Below, in pieces: positions 26,101 through 41,300 of a stretch of DNA of 64,000 nt. Numbering within the stretch: the first letter of the stretch is position 1; each line of letters begins with the position of its first letter. Below the pieces are notes generated by a model. The model was not told the origin of the DNA. It did not search any database and saw only the letters and a program-made list of their open reading frames with translations. Made by a program: the position numbers and the translations under genes. The stretch spans positions 274,211-338,210 of the forward strand of contig KL647329.1 of the NCBI GenBank assembly GCA_000727475.1, written 5' to 3'. This DNA is from Sarcocystis neurona (Eukaryota > Apicomplexa > Conoidasida > Eucoccidiorida > Sarcocystidae).

Positions 26101-29100
26101 GTGTGTGCCTATGCTTCACGCATATATATATATATATAAGTAGAAGTAGGTATGGACTGGGAGAAGAGTTGCGACTGCGGTGTTATCTCTGAGAAACTGC
26201 TGCACTTGCGAGCTCGTGTTCTTTCACATCAGTCGCAGCAGCCAGAGAGACACACACAAACACATATATATTCACATGCCTATATATGTACATGTATATA
26301 TATATACACAGAGAGAGACAGAGAGAAAGAGAGAGATAGAGAGAGAAATATATATATATATATATGTACATATATAGAGAGAGAAACACAGAGAGAGGAA
26401 TATCATACCCTTCATATATATATATATATATGGACACAGAGAGAAAGAGAGAAGTATCACACCAGTCATATATATAAGAACAGAGGGAGAGTGATATATA
26501 ACACATCCTTCATATATGTATGAACAGAGACAGAAAGAAGCATCACACCCGCCATATACATATGAACAGAGGGGGCGAGAAATATCACACTCTCCACACA
26601 TATGTGAACAGAGGGAGAGAAAAGCATCAGCCCCGTCATCAACATATTAACAGAGAGAGTGACAGACAGACGGAGAAAGAACGACCGATGCCCCCGTACG
26701 TCCAAGCAAAAAGGGACGCAGAGACGTCACCAGGCACGTACATATATATATATATATACACGCACAGGGAGCCACGTACGACACCTTTCAACGATACAGA
26801 GGGAGAGCCGCGCGTACGTGCAGAAGAACGGGGAGACGCAAATAAAAAGAATAAATCCGACGGACGTATTTAAACAGACAGGAACGCGGACGTGAAGAAT
26901 CGCTGAGATGCACATATAGAGACAGTGATATATATATATATATATATATATATGAATACAGAGAAAAAAGTGTCACAGCTTTCATACATATGCACACACA
27001 CAAACATAGACAGATAGATAGATACAGGGAGAGCAGTATAACACTCCGTATATATGTATATATATGAATACAGAGGAAGAAACATACAGACAGGCAGAGA
27101 AGGGGGACAGAGAGGCAGAGAAAGGAGGAGAGATCAACACGTATGTAAGAGCAGAGTGGAAGGTCGATGTAACAATCCCTCCTCGTCCACGTTGTCTCTA
27201 CACGTCAACAATCTCCCCGAGACAGCAGATTATCGACGGTTTTACGCTGATCTACTACTATGTCGTCTGCATGCATATGTTCATATATATGTATATATAT
27301 GTGCGAGACGTATATGGGGAGACACGTGACGTTGTAGTTGAAGCCACGCAGAAAAGAAGGTCACGTCAAAAAAAAGAAGTTTCCGTCCTACGAGAGAGAG
27401 AGACAGGCAGCAGACACGCACGCAGCGACGCAGAGGTGTTGTCTGCCCCTCCCCACACGCCGAGCCCACGGAAGACGAGATACGAACTTCGTATCTGCTT
27501 AAAAGCAGGGAGACGGGAAGACGCAGAGAAACGCAGACACACAAAATGAAAGAAAAAGGGAGGAAGATGTACATGTATTTACGCATTATATCTTCAAAAA
27601 GAGAGAAGGCGAACGAAAAGGGACCTGCAGTGAAAAATGTTTTGCGTGCTTCTTCGCAAACACCAAGGCAGTCATGCCTACCCACTTTTCCCCGTCAAAT
27701 AGCCGATATATATACGCATATATATATATCTTTTCTTTTACATATACATATATATATATATATATATGCGCATCGATGTTTCCTGGTCAAGATGTTACAT
27801 ATGTGTATTTATATTCTTCCTCACACATATATATTTAGAGAGAGAGATGTAAAAGTAGGCACGCGTATACGTAGACGAACACATACACTTGCATAGCATG
27901 TCTAACCCACAAATACACCGGACGAAATGTGAATTTTCTTTGCATCAGTAAAAAGGAGTGTAAAACGATTAGTCGTAATAGTAGTAATCCTCATGTTACT
28001 GGGAGTAGTAGCACTAGTGGTGATAACAGTAGTAGTGGTAGTAACAGTAGTAGTAGTAGTAGTAGCAGTAGTAGTAGTAGCAGTAGTNNNNNNNNNNNNN
28101 NNNNNNNNNNNNNNNNNNNNNNNNNNNNNNNNNNNNNNNNNNNNNNNNNNNNNNNNNNNNNNNNNNNNNNNNNNNNNNNNNNNNNNNNNNNNNNNNNNNN
28201 NNNNNNNNNNNNNNNNNNNNNNNNNNNNNNNNNNNNNNNNNNNNNNNNNNNNNNNNNNNNNNNNNNNNNNNNNNNNNNNNNNNNNNNNNNNNNNNNNNNN
28301 NNNNNNNNNNNNNNNNNNNNNNNNNNNNNNNNNNNNNNNNNNNNNNNNNNNNNNNNNNNNNNNNNNNNNNNNNNNNNNNNNNNNNNNNNNNNNNNNNNNN
28401 NNNNNNNNNNNNNNNNNNNNNNNNNNNNNNNNNNNNNNNNNNNNNNNNNNNNNNNNNNNNNNNNNNNNNNNNNNNNNNNNNNNNNNNNNNNNNNNNNNNN
28501 NNNNNNNNNNNNNNNNNNNNNNNNNNNNNNNNNNNNNNNNNNNNNNNNNNNNNNNNNNNNNNNNNNNNNNNNNNNNNNNNNNNNNNNNNNNNNNNNNNNN
28601 NNNNNNNNNNNNNNNNNNNNNNNNNNNNNNNNNNNNNNNNNNNNNNNNNNNNNNNNNNNNNNNNNNNNNNNNNNNNNNNNNNNNNNNNNNNNNNNNNNNN
28701 NNNNNNNNNNNNNNNNNNNNNNNNNNNNNNNNNNNNNNNNNNNNNNNNNNNNNNNNNNNNNNNNNNNNNNNNNNNNNNNNNNNNNNNNNNNNNNNNNNNN
28801 NNNNNNNNNNNNNNNNNNNNNNNNNNNNNNNNNNNNNNNNNNNNNNNNNNNNNNNNNNNNNNNNNNNNNNNNNNNNNNNNNNNNNNNNNNNNNNNNNNNN
28901 NNNNNNNNNNNNNNNNNNNNNNNNNNNNNNNNNNNNNNNNNNNNNNNNNNNNNNNNNNNNNNNNNNNNNNNNNNNNNNNNNNNNNNNNNNNNNNNNNNNN
29001 NNNTAGCAGTACTGCAGACGTACCGCTGCGGGTAATGGGGACGTCAACGTAAAGAATTTCTTTTGTTGATGGAGACGAGGAAGACGAGGACGAAGAGGAA

Positions 29101-32100
29101 GACTGAAGTGAGGAAGAAGAAGAAGGGAAAGGATCGAGACTAGCAGGAAGCATCATTTTCTGCAGCAACTTGATGCAGTCTGTTGCACTTAATTTCTGGA
29201 GGCCTGTGATTTGTCTGACGTAGTCGAGAGACACTCGCATCACGCGGCTGCAACAAAAACGAAGCAGAGAGGAACAAGCAGCAGCATTGCAGCAGGCGTC
29301 ATACTCAGGAAGAGAACGTGGAAAAGGAAGAAGAAGACGGAGCAGAGACCGGAAAACGACCAAGCGGCTGTCGAGGGACGAAGGAGAGATACAGCGAGAC
29401 AGAGAGACAGAAGGAGGAAACGGAAAACCGGAGGGGGAGAAAGACAGACAGAGACGAAAGACAAGCGGCTGCACTGGGCAAGATCGCGACAGCAGCAACA
29501 ACAGACCAACAAAACCAGGCCGGCGCAGCAGCAGCAGCAGGCGAAGGCGCAGAAACAGGAGGAGCAGCAGCAGCAATGTGCGGCTGCACGCACGTATCAG
29601 CGGCACCAAAGAGGCTCTTTCGCAGCAGCAGCACGAAGAATGGGACAGCAGATGCGGCAGCTGTTTCAGCTGCAGCAGGCGCAGCAGTGGTGTACGGCAC
29701 CTACAGGATACCAGGGGTTCGAGCGACAGAGCTGGGCAAGGGGAGGAAAAGAGGAAAAAGGAGAAAGAGAGGGTGTGGGATTAGCAGCAGCAGCGGGGGG
29801 GGCAGATGAGGTGCAGCGTACCCTGCGCAGCAGCAGCAGAAAGAAGAGGGAAGAGGAACAGCAACAGCAACAGCAGCCGGTCAGACGCAGGGAGGGCAGC
29901 TGCAGAGAAGAGCGCGAGAGCACCGGTCGCAGCAGCAGTAGTAGTAGCAGTGCTGTGGCAGCAGCAGCTGCAGCAGCATCGGCTACATACACAGGGACGT
30001 AGCAGCAAGAACAACCACAGCAGCAGCAGGAAGACGAGGAAGAGCCACAGCAGCAGCCGCGGCAGGAACCACTGCAGCCGCAGCAGGAGAAGGAAAAGCC
30101 ACACCAGCAGCAGCAGAATGGACAACCGCGGCAACAGCAGGAAGACGAGGAAGAGCCACAGCAGCAGCAGCACCGAATGGGTCGTACACTATAGAGCCCG
30201 GGAAATGACCGTCCCTCATTTCGTACATACAAATAGATGTAAATGCTGCATGCACCTACGTGTATCAGTAAATGTAAATACACGTACGTACGTATATACA
30301 TATATATATACACGTTACGTGGAGAGAGCCACAGGCAGAAAGTGAGAGAAAGACACAGAGAGAGAGACAGAGGGGTCGTAAGGAATACAGAGAAGACGAA
30401 CAGATAGGAAGATACAGAGGAACGGAAAATATATACATGCACAGCTACAGATAGATAGGGAGACAGCGATATAGAGAAGGTGGACAGACAGAAGATGCAG
30501 AGAGCCCGAACATATAGAGGGAGACAGCTACAGATAGATAGGAAGGGAGACAGATAGGAAGACAGAGACAGAGCCATAGAAAAGCAGCTACAGAGATGGT
30601 GGACAAATGCGAAGACATACGAGGAGACGTAGAATATACACAGACACGAGTATAGATAGATAGCAAGGTAAAGAGACACGAAGAGAGACAGCGAGAAGAA
30701 AAGGGATACAGAGAAGTATATGCAGAGAAGATGGACAGACAGGAGGATACGGTGGAACATTTATACAGCTACAGATAGAGACGGAAATACAGGAAGATAG
30801 GGACAGCGACGTTGCCAGAGAGGACGCGACAAATAACGAGGACTACGGCGACGACGTGGACTGACGAAAAAGGGGGTGAAGGAGAGGAGCAGGTCTCCTG
30901 ACGAAGACGCATGCAATTTTTTTCACTTCTCGAGAAGACTGTGTATGGGTGGCAAGAGGACCAAGAAAGCCGTGCCAATTCTTTATACTTCTCCAGATTC
31001 TCTACCTTTCGACTTGTGGATAGACTCCGCCGTAGGAAGGACGCGGCTGAGAGGTAGACGTTCTCGTCCCCGGTGCTGCTCTCCCTTGTTCGGCTGCTGC
31101 TGTTGCTGCAGCTGCTGCTGCTGCAGCCTCTTCTTCACTCGCACCGGCTGTCTGCTGCCCGGACTTCCGCTGCAGCTGCTGCTTCTTCTGCCTCGTCTTC
31201 TCGTCCTGCTTCTCCTCCGTTTCCTTCGTCTTCTCCTCGGTCCCCTCCTCTGCGTCCTCCTCGAGCTGCACTTCTTTTTTCTCCGGCTTCTCCGCGTCTT
31301 CCTTCTCTTCTTCCCCTTCGTAGACGACGCGTACCGGTTCGATCGTATACGGGGTCCCGCAGTACTCAGAGAACGCAGCAACGACCGTGTTCAACACGAC
31401 CTTCGCCTTTGTCATGTCTGTCTGAACAGAACCAAAAAATGGAGGAAAAACGGTTCAGGGAAGAGAAGAACACAAAGGGGACACCCACCCCCGAGGCCCA
31501 CCCACCACACACCACGTGCTCAGCAGACAAAAACGGGTCGTGTACTCCAAGAGGAAAAGGAAAGGAGAGGAACACGAGACAGAGGAGAACAAGTGAGGCC
31601 AGGAACAGCACGGAAGGGAGAAGAAGGAGCACAGAAAGAAAAGCGAAAAAATTCCACACACACACACACACGCATGCACGCACGAAAGAGCAGCAGTCCG
31701 CACGGCCAGCGGCGTAGGTGCGCGCAGCTCCACGAAGTGAGAAAATGAAAGATGCACACATTTTCGTAGTAGCAACGAAAAACAGCAAACCCAGCAAAAA
31801 CGAACCAGAGAGCGACAGACATATTCAGAGGAAGAAGCACAACACATACAAGAGGCAGCAACATATATCTTAACCGAAACGATATACTCAGGGACACACT
31901 CGCATGCGTACATTTACATATATATACATATATACGTGTGTCTATATGTACAAATAGGAAGACGTATCCTATAATATGGATGTATCCATATATATATATA
32001 TATATATATATGTGTACATGTATATGTCTCTATAGGTAAATAGGTATACGTGTCAAATATTATATGTGTATACATACACACACAATATATGCACAATATA

Positions 32101-32285
32101 TATACATATATATACGTATCGAATATTATATGTGTATATATATACACGCACAATATATGCACAATATGTATACATATATATATATACATTATATATATAT
32201 ACATATATATATATATGTATACACACACAATATATATATATATACATTATATATATACACATATATATATATGTATACACACACA

Positions 32286-32320
<35 letters not shown>

Positions 32321-35300
32321 ATATATATATATTTGCATCTATCTGAGAATGTGCTGGAGATAATCATACAAGTACACATGTATGTATATACATAAGCGCA
32401 CAGACATAGTAAATATTTTGTATAGATGTACATGTACAATACAATCTACACAGCTGCGCTGATCCCTCTTTTACCCTCTCTCTCTCTCTATATATATATA
32501 TATATGTGTATATACCACACGTGCACTACGCAACGTACAGATGTGTATATTTGTGTGTGTGTGTGTGTGTACGACAGCATATGCAGATAAGCTGACCATT
32601 TCGTACATATATATACATATATATAGAGAGAGAGAGAGAGACAGAGAGGTATAAAGTATGGATGACACGCACGCATGTGGTTTCGCTGAGGGAAAACGGC
32701 AGGGGACGCACACTCCGGGGACAGCTTCTGAGGACAGGCATGAAGAAAGTTGAACCTGCGACATGACGTGGGCAGTCGGCGGGGCGGAACGCAGCAGAGA
32801 GAAGAAGCCTCTGGCAGTGTAGCAGCCAATTCATTGCGGTCGAATGCCCAGGAGAAAAGACGCAGAGCGAAGATGAGTTGCAGCAGCAACAGGACAGCCC
32901 CCCAGCACGCGCAGCAGCCGCAACAAAGACGCAGTAGCACCAGGAGCAGAACTGCAGCAGAAAAGCAGCAGAACTGCGGCAAAAGGGCAGCAGGGAAGCG
33001 GCGGGAATGCAGCAGAACAGCATCAGAACGGCAGCAGAAGAGCAGCGGAACCGCAGCCTCTGTCGACCGCTGCAGTAGCAGCAGCAGTAAGAACAGCAAG
33101 ACGCACAGCAGCACAGCAGTGGCAGGAGAGGCAGTCATGAACCAGGAGCTGCAGCAAAAATCGCCAGGAAACGTAGCAGGAGAGACAGCAGCAGCAACAG
33201 CAGTACCACCGGCAGTACGGGCATCACCGTCCAGGCAGCAACAGCAGCAGCGCAAGCAGAGCAGCAGCAGGACGCCGTGAGACAGCATTTCCTGTCTGCT
33301 GCTCCAGCAGCAGCAGGGGCAGCAAGAGCGGCACTTCAAGGCGCAGATGAACAAGCAGCAGCAGCGACAGGCCCAGGCGCAGGTCAGGAGCAGCAGAGCG
33401 GCGGTACAAAAGAAGAGAGCGACCGAAGCAGCACGAGCAGCAGGAAGTGGAGTCCGACGCGGAGACGGAGGAAGCGAAGAAGACGAAGAGAAGATGCTGT
33501 TGCAGCAGACGAGACAGAAACTTACGGCGGTGCACTCGATGAAGATATTTTTGCTTCTCTCCGTAACACGGCAGAAGTGAGCATTAATGAGAGGAGGCAG
33601 CGAAAGGATGTGTCCCGCTGCATCGGATATGAGAGGAAGGACGGGAGACGCCGCGACCAGCGGGACGTATGCCTGCAGGAGACGGGAAGATTTTCAGAAA
33701 GAAAAAAGTCGGAGAGGCAGACAGACAGAGAGACACACCATCGAAATGGAGACACAGAGCGGAAATGGATCTCGAAAGAATGTAGCAAGAAACACCTCTT
33801 TTCTCGAGGAGACATCGAGAGACAGCAAACGGAGACCCGCGACCGGGGCACTTGCATTACGACTTCCCCCTCCGGCTCCAAAATTTGTCAGCGGTTCTCT
33901 CGCTTCAATTTGTACGTCCCACATACGCGCACATATATGTGTGGGTGTCCCTAAACTGTAGAAAATGATCAACACGTACGCCAATGAAAAGCAATACGCA
34001 TATGGATTTATATGTGTATTATATACATATGTATACGTGTATGTAGACACACATACGCACGAAGTCGAGACTATACATATATAGATAGATAGGCAGAAAG
34101 ATAAACAGGCGCAAGAATGAATACATACGTATGTATCTATACATGTGTAAGTACATGTCTGAACGAAGATATATATGTATGTCTGTGCGCGAAGACTTGG
34201 GGAAGAATAATACACAAATATACGTATGGAGACTATAGATACAGATATGTAAGAAGTACAGACGTAAGAGGAAAACAAACATATCCGCCTTCACAGAAGA
34301 AAACGCGTTCTCGACATCTACTCGTTTTGGGTGCCTGTAATTTCCTTATCCATACATATATATACACACATGTATGTATATATGTATGTAGACGTACAGT
34401 CCTACATATTCGTGTATATACACAACAAATACATGTACATACATGTGTGTATACATATATATATGTGTACGTGTAGATCCGCAGTCCTATTCCATGTATG
34501 TATCTACGTATATACAGGTCGATAAAAAGATCCAGGAAGACGTAGTCTGCCCCTCTGTATGAACACGTGTACACAAAGGCGTGTATATATATAGGTGTAC
34601 TTATGTGCATGTATATATATGTTTATGTAGATATTCAACCAGACGTGTACGTGCACTCGAAAGGAAATAGGTCGGTGAATAGACGGAAGAAGCCACCTCA
34701 CTTGTGCGGGAGAGACACAGGCAGCAAGAAGACAGAACTGACCTTCAACTGCAAGTGCTGGCTGAGATACTGCAGGGCCTCGGCGCCAGTCATCTCTGTG
34801 TCGCATCCCAGCGGCGTGAAGGAGAAGGCAGCAGGCGGACGAGCATCGTAGAAGAAGGGAGGAGTAATTTTGTCGAAGTCGTGCGTCCCAATGGCCACGA
34901 GGGCCCGTCTTCTGCAGAAACGCGAAGAGCAGCAACCGACCAGTCACACACAGACATACACACAACGCACAGAACAGGGCAAGAACAGAAGGCGTGAAAC
35001 GCGTGTAGCGATAGGGAGACCGTCTATACATGGCCTTTTCACGGACACCAATACATATATATATATATATCGGTGAATACATTTGTATGGAAGTACGTAT
35101 ATATGGCGTGTTGACGCTCCTGCTAGGAGGTGGGAGACACGCACACACACATCTGTTGGGCCGGGTGTGTCTGTGTGTGGGTGTATGTGTGTGGGTCCCC
35201 TCTTCTTTTTCCCTTTCTCTCTTCGTGTACAGGCATGGCAAGCACGTGTACATGTTTGAGAGAGACAGCCGGGAGTTCATACATGTGCACCTTTATACTT

Positions 35301-38300
35301 GTGTGCATGCATATATATATATAGAGAGAGAGAAATAGAGAGACAGACTCGGAGGCCCTTGTCATCTACATCGGCGATATATACGAAAACATCACTACCG
35401 GCAACCGGTCTCTCATGTACATCCTGGACGTGTATATACATACACATACGTATACATACATATACATACGTCCACAAGTATAATAGACGCAGATACGTAT
35501 GTGTGTACATTCATATACGTAGACATACATATGTTCATACGTTTACACACGTACATACATATGTCCATGCGTACATACGTACATAAATACGTATAAAGCT
35601 TCCTAAATATGCACACGTACATAAATACGTACATACATACATATACATACACACGTACATATACATCCACATATACGCGTAAACACGTACACACATATGT
35701 ATACATGCATACATAAATACGTACACACATACACACATGCATACCTACATACACACAATTATACATATATATATATATATATATGTACGTATTCACATAT
35801 ACATACGAACGTATATATACACACATATGTATAGACATACATGTACATACATTCATATGCATATACGCGTACACACGTACACATGCATGCAAACGTACGT
35901 ACGCACACACATCCATGCATACATACGTACGTACATACATACGTACATACATACTTATATATATATATGCGTACATACGCACATCTATAGATATATATCA
36001 TACATAGATACATGCATTTATACACAGATACATACACAAGTACATACATACATACAGTATCTATAATTACGTGTGTCATACGTCTGACCCCTGCCTACAC
36101 AAACAGATATATACATATATATATCTTTTTATACACACATTTTTTACCATACACACAAACAAACCTGTCTATATATGTGTATGTGGATAGAAGTCATGCA
36201 AGCATGTATATATGGGTGTGTAGGTGTGTGGACTTGAAGACACGGGAGCATCGAAAACAACAAGAAGGGAGCATTCTCGAAAACGAAGGAGAGGAGCAGC
36301 GGCCACCACAAATGTGCCTCTGTGTGCGTGGGCGTGCATGTCTTCTTCTGCAAACAAATTAGAAGAGAAGGCGAGGACGAGAAGAGAAGGCGAGGACGGG
36401 GAAGAGACAGAAGCGCCACGAACGGGTGCAGAGAAACGCAGAAGAAGACGCAGCAAACACGGAGAGGAAGGGGACCCTCGAGGAGGAGGAGAAGAAGACC
36501 AAACAAAAGAGCGAAAGGACTTCCACCACTTCATACAATATGGACACGCATGCGTACTCCTCTATTCAGCGAGCACATCCTTTTCTCTGCCAACAACTCC
36601 CCCTACAATTTGCAAAAGGTAGACACACACACACACACACACAGACAGACACAGACACTCGTAGACACACGTAGACACACACATACGCAGAGAGAGAAGG
36701 AAGTGAGCTGCATCCTTACCTCGAGTCTCTACACACATGCACATGTATTACATGCAGCTATACATGCGTAACTCTACGTGTATGTATGTGTTTTTATAGG
36801 TGGGACTAAGAGAAAAAGAAAGGAAGTGGTCAGACGCGCCTAGACGTGTCTCAACGCGAGCGTCCACACAGATACATACACGTACCGCCTCCTACATCTA
36901 TTCATACAGATATATATATATATGTGTACACACTACTTATATGTGGATATGTACACGTATGTACACCGCCCTATAGGAACAAACAGAGATGTGTGGATAA
37001 GAAGCAAACGCATTTACATATATATGTATATGTTAGCATGTATATTTTATTCATATGTGTATATGTATACGTACGGACACCCCGTTATCGAGACAGATGC
37101 GTATGTGTGGATAAGAAGTACTCCCATTCATACGGATATATATATATTATTTGCGTGTGTACTCCGCGCCATACAGATACACACATATGTGTTGATAAGA
37201 AGTACACGCTCATATATATGTATATGTATATATATTCGCATGGATATATATATATACGTGTATCTGTAGAGAGAGTAGAGGGCAACACACGCGGATTTAC
37301 ACAGACGTGATGGCAAAGACACGCCTACAGGAGAATAGGTGCGTTGGAACAAACGCATAGGAGTACGCAGATAGAGAGAGGGCGAACGCCGTCTGCTGGA
37401 GTGAGGGTCGACAAATGAAATATATATATATATACACGCACATGCATATATATATATATATATGTACGTGCACGGCACAGAAGATCAATGTATGCCTGGA
37501 GACGGAGAGAGCCAGCTGGACACACGTGTGCGCTTGCATGCGTGTTTATCTCGTCTCCTGAAGAGAGAAGCAACAGAACAGAGAAGAGGGCTTGGACTCT
37601 GAAGGACAGCAGCAAGAAAATGAAGAACTGTACATCCAAGTAGCGCGCACGCACCTGCAAAGGGTGTGATGAAGTTTGTCTTGAAAATCAATGAAGGACT
37701 TGACGGCTGCAGCAGAAAAAGTCGTGTCCCGTAGTATCGCGCAGACGACGTAGGGACGCACCCCCTCGACCTGCAGGCGTCACACATATCCACAGCAGCC
37801 CCAGCAAATATTCAGCGACGACGGAGCAGAGGGGCGTGCAGCGCCGGCAGCAGCACCTGCGTGGGTTTTTTTGGCAGCGACAGGAACAACAGCAGGAAGC
37901 CTGCTGCAACAGAGGAGCTGTGTCGACGGGAACAGCGGCAAAAGCAGCAGCAGCGAACCCTCATGCAGCAGCGGACCCTCTTGCAGCAGCGAACCCCGTT
38001 GCAGCAGCAAACCCCCTTGCAGCAGCAGTATTAGCATTTGATTCGGCAGCGCGTTACAGCAACAGCAGCAGCAGCAGCGACGCAGGAGAAGCAGCAGCAA
38101 TAGCAGTACCAGCACTGTTTTTTGACAGCAACAGCCGGAAGAGGAGACGCAGCAGAAAAGCAGTCGCGCGCAGCACAGGGACTGCCAACGCGGACTGCAG
38201 CACTTCAAGAGAAGCAGCAGCAGCTGCAGCAGACCCTGTTACAGCAGCAGCAGCTGTTGACTTGAGCAGCAACCGTCGATAGAAAGAAGCAGCAGAGCAG

Positions 38301-41300
38301 CAGTTCAGTCCCCCCAGGGAGTGGCAACGAGAACACCAGCAAGGGCAGCAAGTCAGCTGCAGCGAAGATATGCAGCAAAAAAGTGGCAGCGAAAGCACAG
38401 GTTGATTCGTCAAGCAGCAGATGACCCTCAGCAGCAGCAATCCGCAGAGGAGAAAGCAGTGGCAGCAGAGACAACTGACGGCAGCACAGAGTCGTAGCAC
38501 TAGCAGCAACAGCTGGAAAGGCGTTTCTTGGCTGAGACAGCAGCAGCTGCAGCAGCAAACAGAGTCGGGGGACTCCTGCCAGCGAGCCGTTACTGCAGAC
38601 GCAGCACCAGAACAGGCTGCGCGGCAACAGCACAAAAAAGACTGTGCCGCGGTAAACATTTGCCGGTCGCAGTAGCAGCTGGTGGGGGAGGGCGACTTCC
38701 ACCACACCTGTCCACGCATGTATCATCACCTACACATATCTTCTGCATATACACACACACGCCCCATTCGTACGGCTACAATTCGCAAACGTAACACATA
38801 TACAAGCTCCTCACGGATAAATTGACACCTACACGCATATATAAATACACACTTAGATACACAGTGCCACATGGGCACGAACAAAAACACCCCTACATGC
38901 ATGCATAAACGCATATGTAGATGTGTCATTACACACATATAAACAGACACAGAACTGTACAAACGGACGTCTCCACGCATGAGGGTTAATACATACACAT
39001 ATATATATGTATATATAGAGTTCGTCGTTGTATTCCTGCTGTTGTCTGTGCTGATCCTTCAGTGTTCTCCTACATTCTCCTTATAAGCATTTAACTCACA
39101 TATATATATATATACATGGAATTCAAATATACTTAGACGAAGGACGAGAGCGACTTTCTTAGTCGTGCTGCTATTGCAGCGTACTCTGTCTAGCTGGCCC
39201 CACACCGAGACGTGTACATATGTGTATACACTCCAAGAGATATACTTGGAGGGGGGCCCCACATCTGTGCAGGAGCGAGCACACGTATAGAGGTTGCATG
39301 ACGTAGAGAGACTTTGTACGCTTCATACTTAGAGGAAGAGACGCATGTCGGCATGGCTTTACATATTCATCGTATGCGTCTACAGATATATATGTACCTA
39401 GGCAAACGAACCGGAAACCCAGGCAAAGAAAGACAGGCGTGCAAGTCAATATAAACACACTTCCACGCAAAGCGCTTCCTGTGACGAGTGGAGCTACGCA
39501 GAGAAAGAGGTAGACACAGGGATAAACAGGTAGAGAGAAATCAGCAAAAAAGTGCGCCGAGAATACAAACAGTCGAGAGACCTCCAAGCGGATATAGACA
39601 CGGAGACATACAGAGACAGAGGAGAGCAACACACAGCGGAAAAAAGTTCCACAGGAAATGTGTGCTTTTTCCATCTCCTTTGCTGCTTACTTGCCAGACT
39701 CGACACATGTAGAAATTCAGACGAAAACGTGGTGTCGTGCACACCCGGCTTGGGCTGCTAACTTCGCAAGAGATTCACACACAGAGAGACAGCCCTGCAG
39801 AGGGAGGAAGAGCTCCCTCCCACGTGCCGCTGTTCACGTTTACTAAATACAGACACAACCACACAGCGAGAAGACTCACACATATGTAGAAAAACCTGTC
39901 CTTCTTCTTTCAGCCTTCTGCTGCGAACACTTCCCCTACCCTGCATCCACAGAGAGAGACGTAGATGTAGGCAGACAAAAGTATGCCAGTCGTATCAGCC
40001 GCCGCGAACTTACCGATCTTTTGACGGTGATGGAGTAGCGCGGGGTCGCTGGCAGCAGACGAAATCGAGGTAGCGCAGCCGCCGGGTCCACGAAGGCCCG
40101 TAGCGCGCGTCCGAGGCCTTCTACGCAAAGTAGGTCGTATCTGCACAGAGGGAAAGACGTGAGGAGGTTGCGGAGGAGAGGGAGGACGGGAGATACAGAG
40201 AGAAGCGGAGGACGCAGAAAGACGGAGAGCAGAGGCGACGAACAGATGAAGAAGAAGAGGGGGGGGACGCAGTATCCCAGGGAAAAAGGAGGACGCGACA
40301 AAGGCGAGACACCGGCCACCCCATGCACACGGGCAGACGCACACGCCAGCCGTGAAAAACGAAAACCACACACGAAGAGAAGACGGAGAAGACTTGCCCA
40401 CCACGAGGATGGTGACGCGGATAAGAAGAAGGATACTGAGCCACCTAATCGAGAGAAAGACAGGAGACAGGAACGCACCACATATCTTCGAAGACGGTGG
40501 AAGACAACAACACGCCCACCACGTCTGCGCGGAGATGAAGACTCCAAAAAACGAGACCTGCCCCTTCGAAGAGGCAGCCGTGAAAACAGAGAAGAGACAC
40601 AGACACAGACACACACACACACATACGGCGGAAGGAAAAGAACTCTACCTTGGAAGGGTTGAGTCCACAGAGAGGTGCTGATGACACGGATATACACAGG
40701 TGGCTATACACTCACGCGTTTGCACAGGATGACATATACACCTATATATACAGATACAGACATACGTATACAAGCTTATGTATCAACCTGAACATCGAAA
40801 TATATTAGTACACATTCAACTAGATTGGTAGATTTGTATATAAGACTGAGTGTGGGCCCAGAAAATCCCACTTGTACAAAGGTGTGTGCAGCTACATACC
40901 TGTATACGTATGTAGTACATATATATGCATATATATACACACATGTAGGGGGAGGACGTGATTCCTCGCTGCCCGAGCAGAAAACAGAAAATTCGTCTGG
41001 ACACGGATGTGGATTTTTCGCGGTGTATTCGATTTATGAGACGCGTGGGGATACAGGCACGCATACAGGAAGCGCGCTAGCCAAGAAAAAGCTGGACGGC
41101 ATCCATGCCACACGCGTAGCCACAGGATGACAGAGGAGGGAACAGGAGGCGAAGAGAAGAGAATGACGAAGTAACGGTCACACATGCCTGTTTGCGGGGA
41201 CTTCAATTTTTAGAGTAAAGTCGGCAATTCCTGCTTCTCCTCCCGGCTCCACCACTTCGTCAAGCTCGAGTCCAAATGCGAAGCAAAGCGCACTAATTTC

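Noticed and set aside
29211..30002. 263-codon Gln/Arg-rich plus-strand frame
   Set aside because: Translation of a CAG repeat island inside a synthetase intron.
29666..30760. 364-codon Leu/Ser/Cys-rich minus-strand frame
   Set aside because: Translation of CTG and CT repeats in the same intron; no splice or homology support.
35341..35420. Possible synthetase exon reading [20 protein letters not shown]
   Set aside because: Looked like the DVVLYKIDVP block, but that block is present in exon 41308-41188 ([11 protein letters not shown]) and the chain of exons needs nothing here.
35413..35982. 189-codon Tyr/Val/Met-rich frame
   Set aside because: Translation of CATA/CGTA tetranucleotide repeats.
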